Source: Fonticella tunisiensis
GTDB taxonomy: Bacteria > Bacillota > Clostridia > Clostridiales > Caloramatoraceae
NCBI RefSeq assembly: GCF_004364155.1
Contig: NZ_SOAZ01000001.1
Coordinates: 1 to 64,000 of the forward strand
Length of the DNA stretch: 64,000 nt
Direction of reading: 5' to 3'
Positions within the stretch are counted from its first letter, which is position 1. The number at the start of each line of letters is the position of its first letter. The position numbers and the translations under genes were made by a program. The notes under the pieces were generated by a model. The model had not been told where the DNA came from, ran no database searches, and was given only the letters and a program-made list of their open reading frames with translations. Positions 25,502 to 34,072 of the stretch are shown here, piece by piece.

Positions 25502-25733
25502 AGGAATTTGTAGACCTTTGTAGAATATTAACTATTAATTAAGAAAAGAAACAATATTCTGCGATATCTTAATATAAAGTAATAGAATAAAACTAAAGTA
25601 ATCATGTGCTATATATAGACCAAACCAAGTGCTCTTTAAGAGCAATTTCCCGAATTATAATATTTGGTAGACGATACCAGATATTATCAATATATTTATT
25701 GAAAAATTTTATAATATTAAGCTATAAAATCTG

Positions 25734-25764
25734 GTTAATGTTATCTATAAGGATAACGTTAATC
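25734..25764 (+). promoter_or_regulatory. Inverted repeat upstream of the LevR-like gene
   Basis: GTTAATGTTATC and GATAACGTTAAT face each other across about 6 nt, 40 bp before the regulator gene. No T-tract follows, so an operator or leader hairpin is more likely than a terminator. The rest of the 25502-25804 gap is AT-rich with a small TGCTCTTTAAGAGCA palindrome and no gene. Confidence 0.5.
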
Positions 25765-25804
25765 TTCTAATAAATCGTAGTTCTAATTATGGGGGGATGC
25801 TGCA

Positions 25805-28800
25805 ATGAACGAAATTGAAAAAATTATACAAAACGAAGACAAGAAGAATCCTCTAACAGATGAAAGTATTGCATCGATGTTAAATATAAGCAGGGAACTT
25901 GTCACAGAATACAGACTATTAAATGGCATACCAGATTCCCGAGAAAGAAGAAGGCCATATCTTTATGAAGATGCCAAAAGAATTATTACCCTAAACAGAG
26001 ACATTTCGGACAGAAAACTAACAAAAGAATTAAATGATTTGGGGTATGATGTATCCAGATTTGTAGTTTCTCAAATAAAAAAAGAAATTTTAAATGTGGC
26101 AGGCAATGTAGATGCGAAGAGCAATGCTGAATCGGTTAAAAAAGTAGATTTGGTTGAAAATGTAGAAAAAATTCAAAACACTAAAAAAGTATTAAATTTG
26201 GAAATAGTTAAAAATTTAGAAAGTAATATGGAAAGTAGTACGGACAATGATGGCCAGTTGAGTGATGACCAACTGCTGTCCTTTAAGGAGATTGTAGGAT
26301 TCAATGGAAGCCTTAGGATGCAGATCAGCCAGGCGATGGCTGCGGTATTATATCCGCCACATGGACTTCATACGCTGATACTTGGACCATCCGGGGTTGG
26401 AAAAAGCCAGCTTGCAGAGGCCATGTATAAGTTTGCACTGGAGTCTGGCAGACTTACGAAGGATAACCCATTTATAGTTTTTAACTGTGCTGACTATGCT
26501 GATAACCCGCAACTTCTTTTGGCACAGCTGTTTGGGTACAATAAGGGATCCTTTACGGGTGCGGATACTCCAAAGGCTGGACTTGTAGAAAAGGCAAATG
26601 GAGGAATATTGTTTCTTGATGAAGTACACAGGCTGCCAAGCGAGGGTCAGGAAATATTGTTTTATCTTTTGGACAAAGGGAAATATAGAAGGCTTGGGGA
26701 AACAGAAAATACAAGAGAATCCAAGATAATGCTTATAGCTGCAACAAGTGAAAACCCTGAATCATCCCTGCTGCTTACATTTAGAAGAAGAATTCCCATG
26801 GTCATAGAGCTGCCATCAATTAATGACAGGCCCTTTTCCGAAAGGTATTCCATAATAAATTACTTCTTTGCGGAGGAGTCTTTTAGAATAAATAGACCTA
26901 TAAAGATAAAGGTTGATGTAATTAGGTCATTAATGCTTTATGATTGCCCCGGAAACATCGGTCAGCTAAGAAGTGATATTCAGGTTTCATGTGCAAGGGG
27001 ATTTTTAAATACTCTTGGCAGCAAGGATGAAATTATAAAAATAGATCTATCCTGCCTTCCAAATCATGTTAGAACAGGAATCCTAAAGCTTAGTGAAAGG
27101 AACCATGAAATAGATAAATATGTTTATAAGGATATACTGGTGTACCCCGATAAAAAAAGCAGACTCCTTTCGGGGGGAGATAGATACGTACTTCCAAACG
27201 AGATTTACCAGTTTATAGAAGATAGGTTTAAGGAGCTTAAAAGCCAGGGGATTTCAATGGATGATATAAATAAAATAGTTGGAAGTCAGGTAGAAACGGA
27301 GCTTAAACGATTTGCAGAGAATACAAAGAAAAATTCTGCCGTTTCAAAACAGGAGGTTAAAGAAATAGTGGGTGAAAAGATTGTTAGCGCCGTTGAAGAT
27401 GCAATTAAAATCGCAAATAGCTACTATAAAGATATTAGCTCGAATTTCTTTTATTCTCTTGCAATACATTTAAGTGCTGCATACGAGAGACTAAAATGTG
27501 GAAAATCTATAATTAACCCTCGGCTAGAGAGCATAAAAAAAGAATATGCCGATGAATATAAAGTGGCAAGGGAAATGGTTGATAAAATAAATGAAAAACT
27601 TGAAATTAAGCTGACGGATGATGAGGTTGGATTTGTTGCGATGTATTTGAAAACATTTTTAACCAATGAGGATAAAAACAAAAAAAGAGTGGCTGTTATA
27701 GTATTAACACATGGCCATGTGGCCAAGGGCATGGCGGAGGTTGCCAATAAGCTCCTTGGTGTTAATATAGCACATGGTATAGAGATGGAGCTTGATGAAA
27801 AGCCTGAGGATGCACTTCAGAGAACTATTGAAGTAGTAAAAAAGGTGGATGAAGGCAGGGGTTGTTTGATTCTAATAGACATGGGATCTCTTATAACCTT
27901 TGGAGAAATAATCACAAAAAGTACAGGCATACCAACGCGCACAATAGGAAGAGTTGATACTGTAATGGTTCTCGAGGCCGTAAGGGCTGCCATAATACCC
28001 GATGTTTCCCTTGATGATATTGCAAATGCCCTGGATGTAAGTAAGTCCTATATTGGACACGTTGAGGGGGTTAAGGATTCCTATAACCTTCCAAAGGCAA
28101 TTGTTGCGATATGTATAACTGGGGAAGGTACCGCCATTAAAATACAAAAATATATTAATGATAAGATTCGCGGTATTAATGATACAATAAAAATTATTCC
28201 AATTGGTATGGCTCAGGAATATGAAATAGATGAACAGATAGCCGAAATAAGAAGCAAAAATAACATCGTTGCATTTGTAGGAACCATAGACCCTGAGGTG
28301 GAGGGAGTTCCATTTATTTCGACTGAAGAGATAATGAGTGGAGGAGGCCTCGAAAGGCTTAAAAAAATTATAGGAATGGAAAAGAGAACTAAGAATAGCC
28401 TTGAAGAAGTTATATCTGAGGATTTGATACTGTATAACCTTGAAGCTGATAACAAAAATGATGCTATTGACAAGATTATTGAGCTGCTTGAACTTAAGGG
28501 ATGCGTAAACAAGGATTTCATGCTGAGTGTTTATAAAAGAGAATCAATAGGTCCAACCTGGATAAAGGGAGGAATAGCCATACCGCATGGAAGTACAAAA
28601 CATGTCATAAAGCCTGCCATAGCAATTGCGAAGTTGAAAAAACCTATACAATGGGAGGAAGAATTACAAACTGATTTAATATTTTTAATTGCATTAAAAG
28701 AAGATTCAAAGAATTATATTCATAATTTATATAAAATTTTTAAAAATGAAAATTCGATTAATGCCTTGAGAACAGCAGAAAGTACAGAGGAAATTAAGAA

Positions 28801-28834
28801 AATACTTTTATCAAATACCATACCAACCATATAG
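25805..28834 (+). CDS. LevR-like sigma-54 activator with PTS regulation domains
   Basis: A 1009-aa transcription activator. Order: N-terminal DNA-binding HTH (about residues 1-95); sigma-54 AAA+ domain (about 160-400) with Walker A GPSGVGKSQ, the sigma-54 contact loop GSFTGA and Walker B GGILFLDEVHRLP; a PRD domain (about 455-615); an EIIA-Man-like domain (AVIVLTHGHVAKGMAE, His-containing, about 620-750); a second PRD/IIB-like part; and a C-terminal EIIA-Fru/Ntr-like domain (about 860-1005) with its phosphoacceptor in IAIPHGS. LevR proteins are switched by PTS phosphorylation and drive sigma-54 promoters. One lies 80 bp after this gene, before the PTS operon. The start has GGGGGG about 7 nt upstream. 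Confidence 0.9.
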   Translation: MNEIEKIIQNEDKKNPLTDESIASMLNISRELVTEYRLLNGIPDSRERRRPYLYEDAKRIITLNRDISDRKLTKELNDLGYDVSRFVVSQIKKEILNVAGNVDAKSNAESVKKVDLVENVEKIQNTKKVLNLEIVKNLESNMESSTDNDGQLSDDQLLSFKEIVGFNGSLRMQISQAMAAVLYPPHGLHTLILGPSGVGKSQLAEAMYKFALESGRLTKDNPFIVFNCADYADNPQLLLAQLFGYNKGSFTGADTPKAGLVEKANGGILFLDEVHRLPSEGQEILFYLLDKGKYRRLGETENTRESKIMLIAATSENPESSLLLTFRRRIPMVIELPSINDRPFSERYSIINYFFAEESFRINRPIKIKVDVIRSLMLYDCPGNIGQLRSDIQVSCARGFLNTLGSKDEIIKIDLSCLPNHVRTGILKLSERNHEIDKYVYKDILVYPDKKSRLLSGGDRYVLPNEIYQFIEDRFKELKSQGISMDDINKIVGSQVETELKRFAENTKKNSAVSKQEVKEIVGEKIVSAVEDAIKIANSYYKDISSNFFYSLAIHLSAAYERLKCGKSIINPRLESIKKEYADEYKVAREMVDKINEKLEIKLTDDEVGFVAMYLKTFLTNEDKNKKRVAVIVLTHGHVAKGMAEVANKLLGVNIAHGIEMELDEKPEDALQRTIEVVKKVDEGRGCLILIDMGSLITFGEIITKSTGIPTRTIGRVDTVMVLEAVRAAIIPDVSLDDIANALDVSKSYIGHVEGVKDSYNLPKAIVAICITGEGTAIKIQKYINDKIRGINDTIKIIPIGMAQEYEIDEQIAEIRSKNNIVAFVGTIDPEVEGVPFISTEEIMSGGGLERLKKIIGMEKRTKNSLEEVISEDLILYNLEADNKNDAIDKIIELLELKGCVNKDFMLSVYKRESIGPTWIKGGIAIPHGSTKHVIKPAIAIAKLKKPIQWEEELQTDLIFLIALKEDSKNYIHNLYKIFKNENSINALRTAESTEEIKKILLSNTIPTI

Positions 28835-28849
28835 TTGGTATGGTATTTG
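28812..28849 (+). promoter_or_regulatory. 38-nt perfect-arm palindrome, possible activator site
   Basis: CAAATACCATACCAAC and GTTGGTATGGTATTTG form 16-bp perfect arms around CATATA. It covers the regulator's stop codon and lies about 63 bp upstream of the sigma-54 element, the region where enhancer-binding proteins usually sit. No T-tract follows, so a terminator role is less likely but not excluded. Confidence 0.6.
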
Positions 28850-28911
28850 CATTATATATTGTAGAAAGCATCAAGTGGATGCATTAAGAAATACAAAACT
28901 AGCCAAGGAGT

Positions 28912-28927
28912 TGGCACAATAATTGAG
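28912..28927 (+). promoter_or_regulatory. Sigma-54 promoter of the PTS operon
   Basis: TGGCAC-aataa-TTGAG matches the -24/-12 consensus TGGCAC-N5-TTGCA with the correct 12-nt distance between the -24 GG and the -12 G. The -12 GC is GA, so it is imperfect. It is 36 bp before the EIIA start and follows a LevR-type activator gene. Confidence 0.75.
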
Positions 28928-28963
28928 TTATAATAGTGCGAAACATCAAGGGGAGTGAAGACA

Positions 28964-29422
28964 ATGAAAATATTAGACTTAGTAAAGAAGGATTTAGTTG
29001 TTACAAAATTGGAGGTAGAGAGCAGGGGTGATTTGTTCAAAGTATTATATGAAAAGTTATATAGTGCTGGTTTTGTAAAGGAAAGTTTTCTTGATGGTAT
29101 TGAGAACCGTGAGGCAAAATTTCCTACAGGGTTGCAGCTCAGCAAATATGGTGCAGCAATACCACATACAGATCCAGAGCATGTAATTGAGCCAGCAGTA
29201 GTTGTTGCAACACTGTCACAACCGGTAATCTTTAAGAGCATGGAGAATCCAACAAATGATGTTAAGGTGAATATAGTTTTTATGCTTGCAATAAAAGAAC
29301 CTCATATGCAGCTTGAAATGCTTAAGCAGATGTCAAGGATATTACAAAATGATTCATTACTTGAGCAAATGCTTCAGGCAAATGAAGGCGACGAAATAAT
29401 AGAAATAATTAAAACTGCATAG
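28964..29422 (+). CDS. PTS EIIA component (fructose/galactitol type)
   Basis: A 152-aa EIIA domain protein that receives phosphate from HPr and passes it to EIIB. The phosphoacceptor His lies in GAAIPHTDPEHVI. PTGLQLSKYG and VNIVFMLAIKEPHMQLEML are usual blocks. ATG 28964 (about 10 nt after GGGG) is preferred to the in-frame GTG at 28955, which would directly abut the ribosome site. It is the first gene of the sigma-54-driven operon, with EIIB 57 bp downstream. Confidence 0.9.
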   Translation: MKILDLVKKDLVVTKLEVESRGDLFKVLYEKLYSAGFVKESFLDGIENREAKFPTGLQLSKYGAAIPHTDPEHVIEPAVVVATLSQPVIFKSMENPTNDVKVNIVFMLAIKEPHMQLEMLKQMSRILQNDSLLEQMLQANEGDEIIEIIKTA

Positions 29423-29479
29423 ATCAGTAATTAAGTTACTGATTTAATAAAAGATAATTATAAAGGGGAGGAAATAAAA

Positions 29480-29791
29480 ATGAAAAAACAAAAAGAATTC
29501 AAGACTGCTCGTGTAATGGTTGTATGTGCCGATGGGGTCGCTACTTCTACTATGGTACTTGTTGCTTTAAGAGATGCTTTTGAGGATGCGGGAATTAGTG
29601 CAGAGTTTGTTCAGGGAAGGGTAATTGACGCTCCAAGCATGGCTAAAAACGGAAAATTTGATTTCATAATATCAACAGCAGGAACAGATCTTGATCTTGA
29701 TACAGATATTCCAGTGTTCAGTGGAGTTCCAATACTAACTGGAATTGGCAAAGAACAGATGTTTGAAAAGATTATGGAGCTTATTGGTTAA
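29480..29791 (+). CDS. PTS EIIB component (galactitol family)
   Basis: A 103-aa EIIB of the galactitol/lactose-like fold. The phospho-cysteine lies in VMVVCADGVATSTMV, the P-loop of this class. It takes phosphate from the EIIA just upstream and gives it to the sugar or sugar acid carried by EIIC. GGGGAGG precedes the ATG. A 237-bp non-coding stretch with a hairpin separates it from EIIC. Confidence 0.92.
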   Translation: MKKQKEFKTARVMVVCADGVATSTMVLVALRDAFEDAGISAEFVQGRVIDAPSMAKNGKFDFIISTAGTDLDLDTDIPVFSGVPILTGIGKEQMFEKIMELIG

Positions 29792-29834
29792 ATAACTTTA
29801 GTAATGGATTATCAAAGGATAAAAAGATGACATA

Positions 29835-29893
29835 AGTCCTTACACGGTGATTAGTAAAGCTGCCACACCTTCTAATATACCAGGGTAAGGACT
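29835..29893 (+). other. Hairpin between EIIB and EIIC genes
   Basis: AGTCCTTAC (29835-29843) pairs with GTAAGGACT (29885-29893) around a 41-nt loop that can fold further. There is no T-tract. It could set the relative levels of the soluble and membrane PTS parts by RNA processing. The rest of the gap to 30028 shows only a ribosome site. Confidence 0.5.
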
Positions 29894-30028
29894 ATGCCTG
29901 CACACTTATAGTTTAAACTCAAACAATAAAATAATCAACTAATATAAAGTATAGATTTAGTCATATTAAAGCTATAATTTTCATGATGATAAAAAATATT
30001 ATACACCAAAATTTAAGGGGGAATATTA

Positions 30029-31411
30029 ATGTTTCAACAATTTATGAATACCTTTGGGGCCGCAATTCTTCTTCCTGTCATAATATTAATATTTGAATTG
30101 TGTCTCGGAATAAAGCCTACAAAAGCTTTAAAATCAGCACTTTATATTGGTATTGGTCTTAATGGTCTTGTAAAGGTTCTTAATCCATACTTCATGGGAC
30201 TTATCGGAAAGCCGGTTTCCGATATGATTACTTCCACAGGCATTAACTTACCATATGTTGATACAGGCTGGGCTCTTTTAGCAGCAGTTGGCTATTCAAC
30301 AATCATTGGTGTACTTGTAATACCGGTGGGAATAGTTGTTAACCTAATAATGCTTTTCCTCAAATGGACAGATACTCTTGATTTGGATCTTTGGAATTTC
30401 TGGCATTGGGCCTTCGTAGGTAGTATGGTTTATTATTCAACAGGAAGTTTGCTATATGGAGTTTTAGCTGCAGTAGCAATGGAAATGTTCCTTCTAATAG
30501 TTGCAGATATAACAGCACCTGTAATGCAAAAACACTTTGGTTTACCGGGAATTTCTTTCCCACATGCAAGTGGCCAAGGTTTGGTATTTATATTGGCTCC
30601 TCTAAAGTGGTTTTATGACAAGGTTGGATTATCAAACCTTCATGTAAGCTCAAAGGATATAAGAAGAAGATTTGGAATTTTAGGAGATGCTTCTGTTCTT
30701 GGTTTTATAATTTCCTTCTTCATAGGCCTTATTGCTTGGCACAATCAATTAAATAAAATGGAAACTTGGGCAGGATTATTAACAATAGGTATAGGTACAG
30801 GTACATTTATATACCTCTATCCTAAGGCAACAGCATGTCTATTAGAAGGATTTACAACCCTCAGTGACAAGGTAAGAACATTACTTACCAAGTCAGGAAT
30901 TAAGAGACAAATTAATTTTGGTATGGATTCAGCTCTTACAGTAGGACATCCCGATGTAATTACAGTAGGATTATTAACCATGATTGTTACTGTTCCACTA
31001 GTATTCATTCTACCAGGAAACAAGTTTTTAATGCTTGCAGACTTGGGAGTAACACCTTTCTTCCTTGCTTCAGTAACAGTTGCAGTATTAGGAGGAAATA
31101 TAATTACTTCCTTTATTACAACTACTATAGGAATAGTTATAGACCTTTATTTCTCAACAGCAATTGCACCTGCCTTTGCTCAGACAGTAAAAGCAATAGG
31201 AGTTAAACTACCAGATACAGGAAAGGCGGTTGTTGGTGCAGATATAAGGCCAGTACATGGTCTGTTCTACTTCCTGGGTAAATCATCTGTAGGAATTGCG
31301 GTTGTCTTTGCAGTTATAATCGTAGTTTTACTTGTATTCAAGAAGCACAGTAAATCATTTTATAAAGCCTTTGGATATGGAGAAGAGACTGGAAATAATC
31401 TATCCATGTAG
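30029..31411 (+). CDS. PTS EIIC permease (galactitol family)
   Basis: A 460-aa polytopic membrane protein of the EIIC-Gat family, with about 10-12 hydrophobic segments. It forms the transport channel for the substrate phosphorylated by the EIIB upstream. Family-like blocks include ELCLGIKPTKALKSALYIGI, GLPGISFPHASGQG, INFGMDSALTVGHPDVITVG and GADIRPVHGLFYFLG. AGGGGG precedes the ATG. Downstream genes are sugar-acid enzymes rather than sugar-alcohol dehydrogenases, so the substrate may be an aldonate rather than galactitol (inference). Confidence 0.9.
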   Translation: MFQQFMNTFGAAILLPVIILIFELCLGIKPTKALKSALYIGIGLNGLVKVLNPYFMGLIGKPVSDMITSTGINLPYVDTGWALLAAVGYSTIIGVLVIPVGIVVNLIMLFLKWTDTLDLDLWNFWHWAFVGSMVYYSTGSLLYGVLAAVAMEMFLLIVADITAPVMQKHFGLPGISFPHASGQGLVFILAPLKWFYDKVGLSNLHVSSKDIRRRFGILGDASVLGFIISFFIGLIAWHNQLNKMETWAGLLTIGIGTGTFIYLYPKATACLLEGFTTLSDKVRTLLTKSGIKRQINFGMDSALTVGHPDVITVGLLTMIVTVPLVFILPGNKFLMLADLGVTPFFLASVTVAVLGGNIITSFITTTIGIVIDLYFSTAIAPAFAQTVKAIGVKLPDTGKAVVGADIRPVHGLFYFLGKSSVGIAVVFAVIIVVLLVFKKHSKSFYKAFGYGEETGNNLSM

Positions 31412-31510
31412 AGATAAATGAAATCATAAGAAGCCATATTGAAAGTTTGTGGTTTCTTATATTAGATAAACACTAAGATTAATGAGATTTATTAAAAGGA
31501 GTTGTTTTAA

Positions 31511-32470
31511 ATGGCAAAATGGAAAGTAGCAGCTACAGCAGTAACCTTTGGAAAGCTTAATAAGGAGCCAGTGGAGCGTCTTAAAGAATTTGGATGTGAG
31601 GTTACCCTCAATCCCTATGGAAGGCCATTGACCGAAGATGAAATGATAGAATATGCCAAAGATGCAGATGCAATAATTCTTGGTAATGACAAGGTTACCG
31701 CAAAGGTAATAGAAAACTGTAGGAATCTTAAAATAATTGCAAAGCACGGAGTAGGAATAGACGGAGTAGACCTTAAAGCTGCAGAAAAGGCAGGTTTAAT
31801 TGTTACAAATGCACCTGCTTCAAACAATGAGGAAGTTGCAGATTTAGCCATTGGATATATATTAATGCTTGCTCGTGGACTTTATCAGGCAAACGCTGAT
31901 ACCAAGGCAGGCAGATGGATAAAGCCAATCGGAATTAGCCTCTATAAAAAGACTATAGGAATAGTTGGGCTTGGAGCTATAGGTGTTGCAGTGGCAAGGA
32001 GAGCTAAGGGGTTCGATATGGAAATTTTGGGATATGACATCAAGGAAAACCCTGCGGCGCTAGAGATCGGAGTAAAGTATGTAAGTCTTGAAGAACTCTT
32101 ATCAAAGGCAGATTTCGTAAGCTTGCACCTTCCATTAACAAGTGGAACTGAAAATATTATTAACGCAGAAAGACTTAACCTAATGAAGAAGGGTGCGATA
32201 CTTGTAAACACAGCAAGAAGACAGCTGGTTGACTATGATGAACTCTATAAGCTTCTTTCAGATGGAACCTTAAGAGGATATGCTACCGATGTATTTGACT
32301 TTGAACCACCTGCACATATACCATTATTTGATCTTCCAAACGTTATAGTAACACCACACATTGGAGGAACAACGCTGGAATCAAATAGGCGCATGGGGGA
32401 TATTGCGGTAGATAATGTAATTGCCGTATTAAGTGGACAAACTCCTCCAAACCTTGTTAGATCAAAGTAG
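31511..32470 (+). CDS. D-2-hydroxyacid dehydrogenase (SerA-like)
   Basis: A 319-aa NAD-dependent D-isomer 2-hydroxyacid dehydrogenase. The Rossmann motif is IGIVGLGAIGVAVARRAKGF. Catalytic residues are the Arg in NTARRQLVDYDEL, the acidic residue in DVFDFEPP and the His in TPHIGGTT. There is no C-terminal ACT domain. In this cluster it may oxidise a sugar acid or reduce a 2-keto-acid intermediate. The precise substrate is unknown. A hairpin (about 31427-31462) lies in the 100-bp gap after EIIC. AAGGAG precedes the ATG. Confidence 0.9.
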   Translation: MAKWKVAATAVTFGKLNKEPVERLKEFGCEVTLNPYGRPLTEDEMIEYAKDADAIILGNDKVTAKVIENCRNLKIIAKHGVGIDGVDLKAAEKAGLIVTNAPASNNEEVADLAIGYILMLARGLYQANADTKAGRWIKPIGISLYKKTIGIVGLGAIGVAVARRAKGFDMEILGYDIKENPAALEIGVKYVSLEELLSKADFVSLHLPLTSGTENIINAERLNLMKKGAILVNTARRQLVDYDELYKLLSDGTLRGYATDVFDFEPPAHIPLFDLPNVIVTPHIGGTTLESNRRMGDIAVDNVIAVLSGQTPPNLVRSK

Positions 32471-32497
32471 TTTAATATTAAAATGAGGAGAATTCTT

Positions 32498-32785
32498 ATG
32501 ACTGAATTTAAAAAAGCTATCCTTTTAAATAGGAAGGATAATGTTGCAACGGCAATATTGCCCATCAAAAAAGGTGACAATGTGGTGATTATTTATAATA
32601 ATGAAGTAGTTGCCGAAGTGATTTCGCAGGACGATATTGATATGTATCATAAAATTGCAATAACCCCTATTAAAGTGGGAGATCTGATTTACAAGTATGG
32701 AGAAGTCATAGGAAGGGCCACCGACTATATAAATACTGGTCAGCATGTTCATGTAAATAATATTGAAAGTGTGATGACAAAATGA
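32498..32785 (+). CDS. UxaA-type dehydratase, N-terminal SAF subunit
   Basis: A 95-aa SAF-domain subunit of the altronate/galactarate dehydratase family. Markers are NVATAILPIKKGDNVVI, HKIAITPIKVGDLIYKYGE and the ending TGQHVHVNNIES, whose His pair typically helps bind metal. ATG 32498 with GAGGAG upstream is preferred to 32483. It overlaps the large subunit by 4 bp (ATGA), so the two are translationally coupled. In single-chain UxaA this domain is fused to the large one. Confidence 0.9.
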   Translation: MTEFKKAILLNRKDNVATAILPIKKGDNVVIIYNNEVVAEVISQDDIDMYHKIAITPIKVGDLIYKYGEVIGRATDYINTGQHVHVNNIESVMTK

Positions 32786-33963
32786 AAATCAGTGCTTATA
32801 AAAGGCCGGATGGCAAATATGGAATAAGAAATAAGATTTTGATTTTACCTACAGTAGGGTGTGCAAACGAAACAGCAAGACTTATAGCACAACAGGTGAA
32901 CGGTGCTGTAAGCATAGTTAATCGAAAAGGGTGTGGACAGATTGGATCCGGTGTCGAAATAATGAGAAGAACCCTTATAGGATTATCAGCAAATCCCAAT
33001 GTCTATGGAACTGTAATTGTAGGACTCGGGTGTGAAACCACCCAGCCCTACAAGCTGCGAGAGGAGATAGAAAAGGTAAGTAACAAGCCCATAGAAATTA
33101 TTACTATCCAGGATGAGGGCGGCACACTAAAGGCTATAGAAAAGGGCGTAAAACTCGCAAGGAAAATGGCTGAGGATATGTCAAGACTTCAGAGGGAAGA
33201 GGCTGATATATCAAATATTATTCTTGCAACCAACTGTGGCGGTTCTGATGCAACCTCTGGACTTTCTGCAAACCCAGCTTTGGGATACTGTAGCGATGTT
33301 TTAATAAGGGAAGGGGGGACGGTAATTTTAGGAGAAACCACCGAACTTATTGGAACAGAACACATACTTGCAGCCAGGGCAAAGGATGAAAAGGTAAAAA
33401 ATAATATATTAAGCATAGTTAAAGGACTTGAAAATGAGTTTATAAGATTAGGGATTGATGTAAGGGGTGCAAATCCTACACCTGGGAACATGAAGGGTGG
33501 GCTCAGCACCCTTGAGGAAAAGGCTCTTGGTGGAATAAGTAAGGGTGGTACAAGTACCATCAATCAGGTAGTTCGTTATGGCGAACCCCCTAAAGAAAAG
33601 GGGCTTGTAATAATGGACACCCCAGGCTATGACATTGAATCCGTTACAGGCATGGTTGCAGGAGGAGCCCAGATTTGCGTATTTACAACTGGTAGGGGTA
33701 CGCCCATAGGCAATCCTATTATCCCTGTAATAAAAATAACGGGCAATAAGCAAACCTATGAAAATATGATTGATAATATGGACCTTGACATTTCAGGAGT
33801 TATCAGAGGTGAAAAAAGCATCAGCGAGTGTGGCGAAATGATTTTTCAGGAGCTTGTCGATGTATGTAATGGTAAATATACGAAGGCAGAATCCTATGGA
33901 TTTGGTGAGCTTTCCATATATGGGAATATGGAAGTTTGGTGCTCTTGTCCTTTAGAAGATTAA
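32782..33963 (+). CDS. UxaA-type dehydratase, large subunit
   Basis: A 393-aa large subunit of the UxaA family, which dehydrates sugar acids such as altronate to 2-keto-3-deoxy acids. Conserved parts are YKRPDGKYGIRNKILILPTV, the Cys-containing GCANETARLI and KGCGQIGSG, GLGCETTQPY, ATNCGGSDATSGLSANPALG, GETTELIGTEHIL and FTTGRGTPIGNPIIPVIKI. It works with the SAF subunit just upstream. Sulfolactate lyase SuyAB has a similar split form, but the neighbours here favour a sugar acid. Confidence 0.9.
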   Translation: MKISAYKRPDGKYGIRNKILILPTVGCANETARLIAQQVNGAVSIVNRKGCGQIGSGVEIMRRTLIGLSANPNVYGTVIVGLGCETTQPYKLREEIEKVSNKPIEIITIQDEGGTLKAIEKGVKLARKMAEDMSRLQREEADISNIILATNCGGSDATSGLSANPALGYCSDVLIREGGTVILGETTELIGTEHILAARAKDEKVKNNILSIVKGLENEFIRLGIDVRGANPTPGNMKGGLSTLEEKALGGISKGGTSTINQVVRYGEPPKEKGLVIMDTPGYDIESVTGMVAGGAQICVFTTGRGTPIGNPIIPVIKITGNKQTYENMIDNMDLDISGVIRGEKSISECGEMIFQELVDVCNGKYTKAESYGFGELSIYGNMEVWCSCPLED

Positions 33964-34004
33964 TATAATCCATGGTAGTTGTTGAACTAACCAGGATTAT
34001 ATCA
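33964..34004 (+). other. Hairpin between uxaA-like and dgoD-like genes
   Basis: ATATAATCC and GGATTATAT (with TGGT/ACCA inside) form an imperfect long stem right after the stop codon. It is a possible processing site or weak terminator. Confidence 0.5.
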
Positions 34005-34072
34005 ATAATTTTTCAACTAAGTATAAGTGATGTAAATGAAGTATTACTGTCATTCAGAGGAGGGAACAGCAA

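Noticed and set aside
28812-28849. The palindrome as a plain intrinsic terminator for the regulator gene
   Set aside because: No T-tract follows the right arm. It remains possible, but the enhancer-site reading fits the sigma-54 context better.
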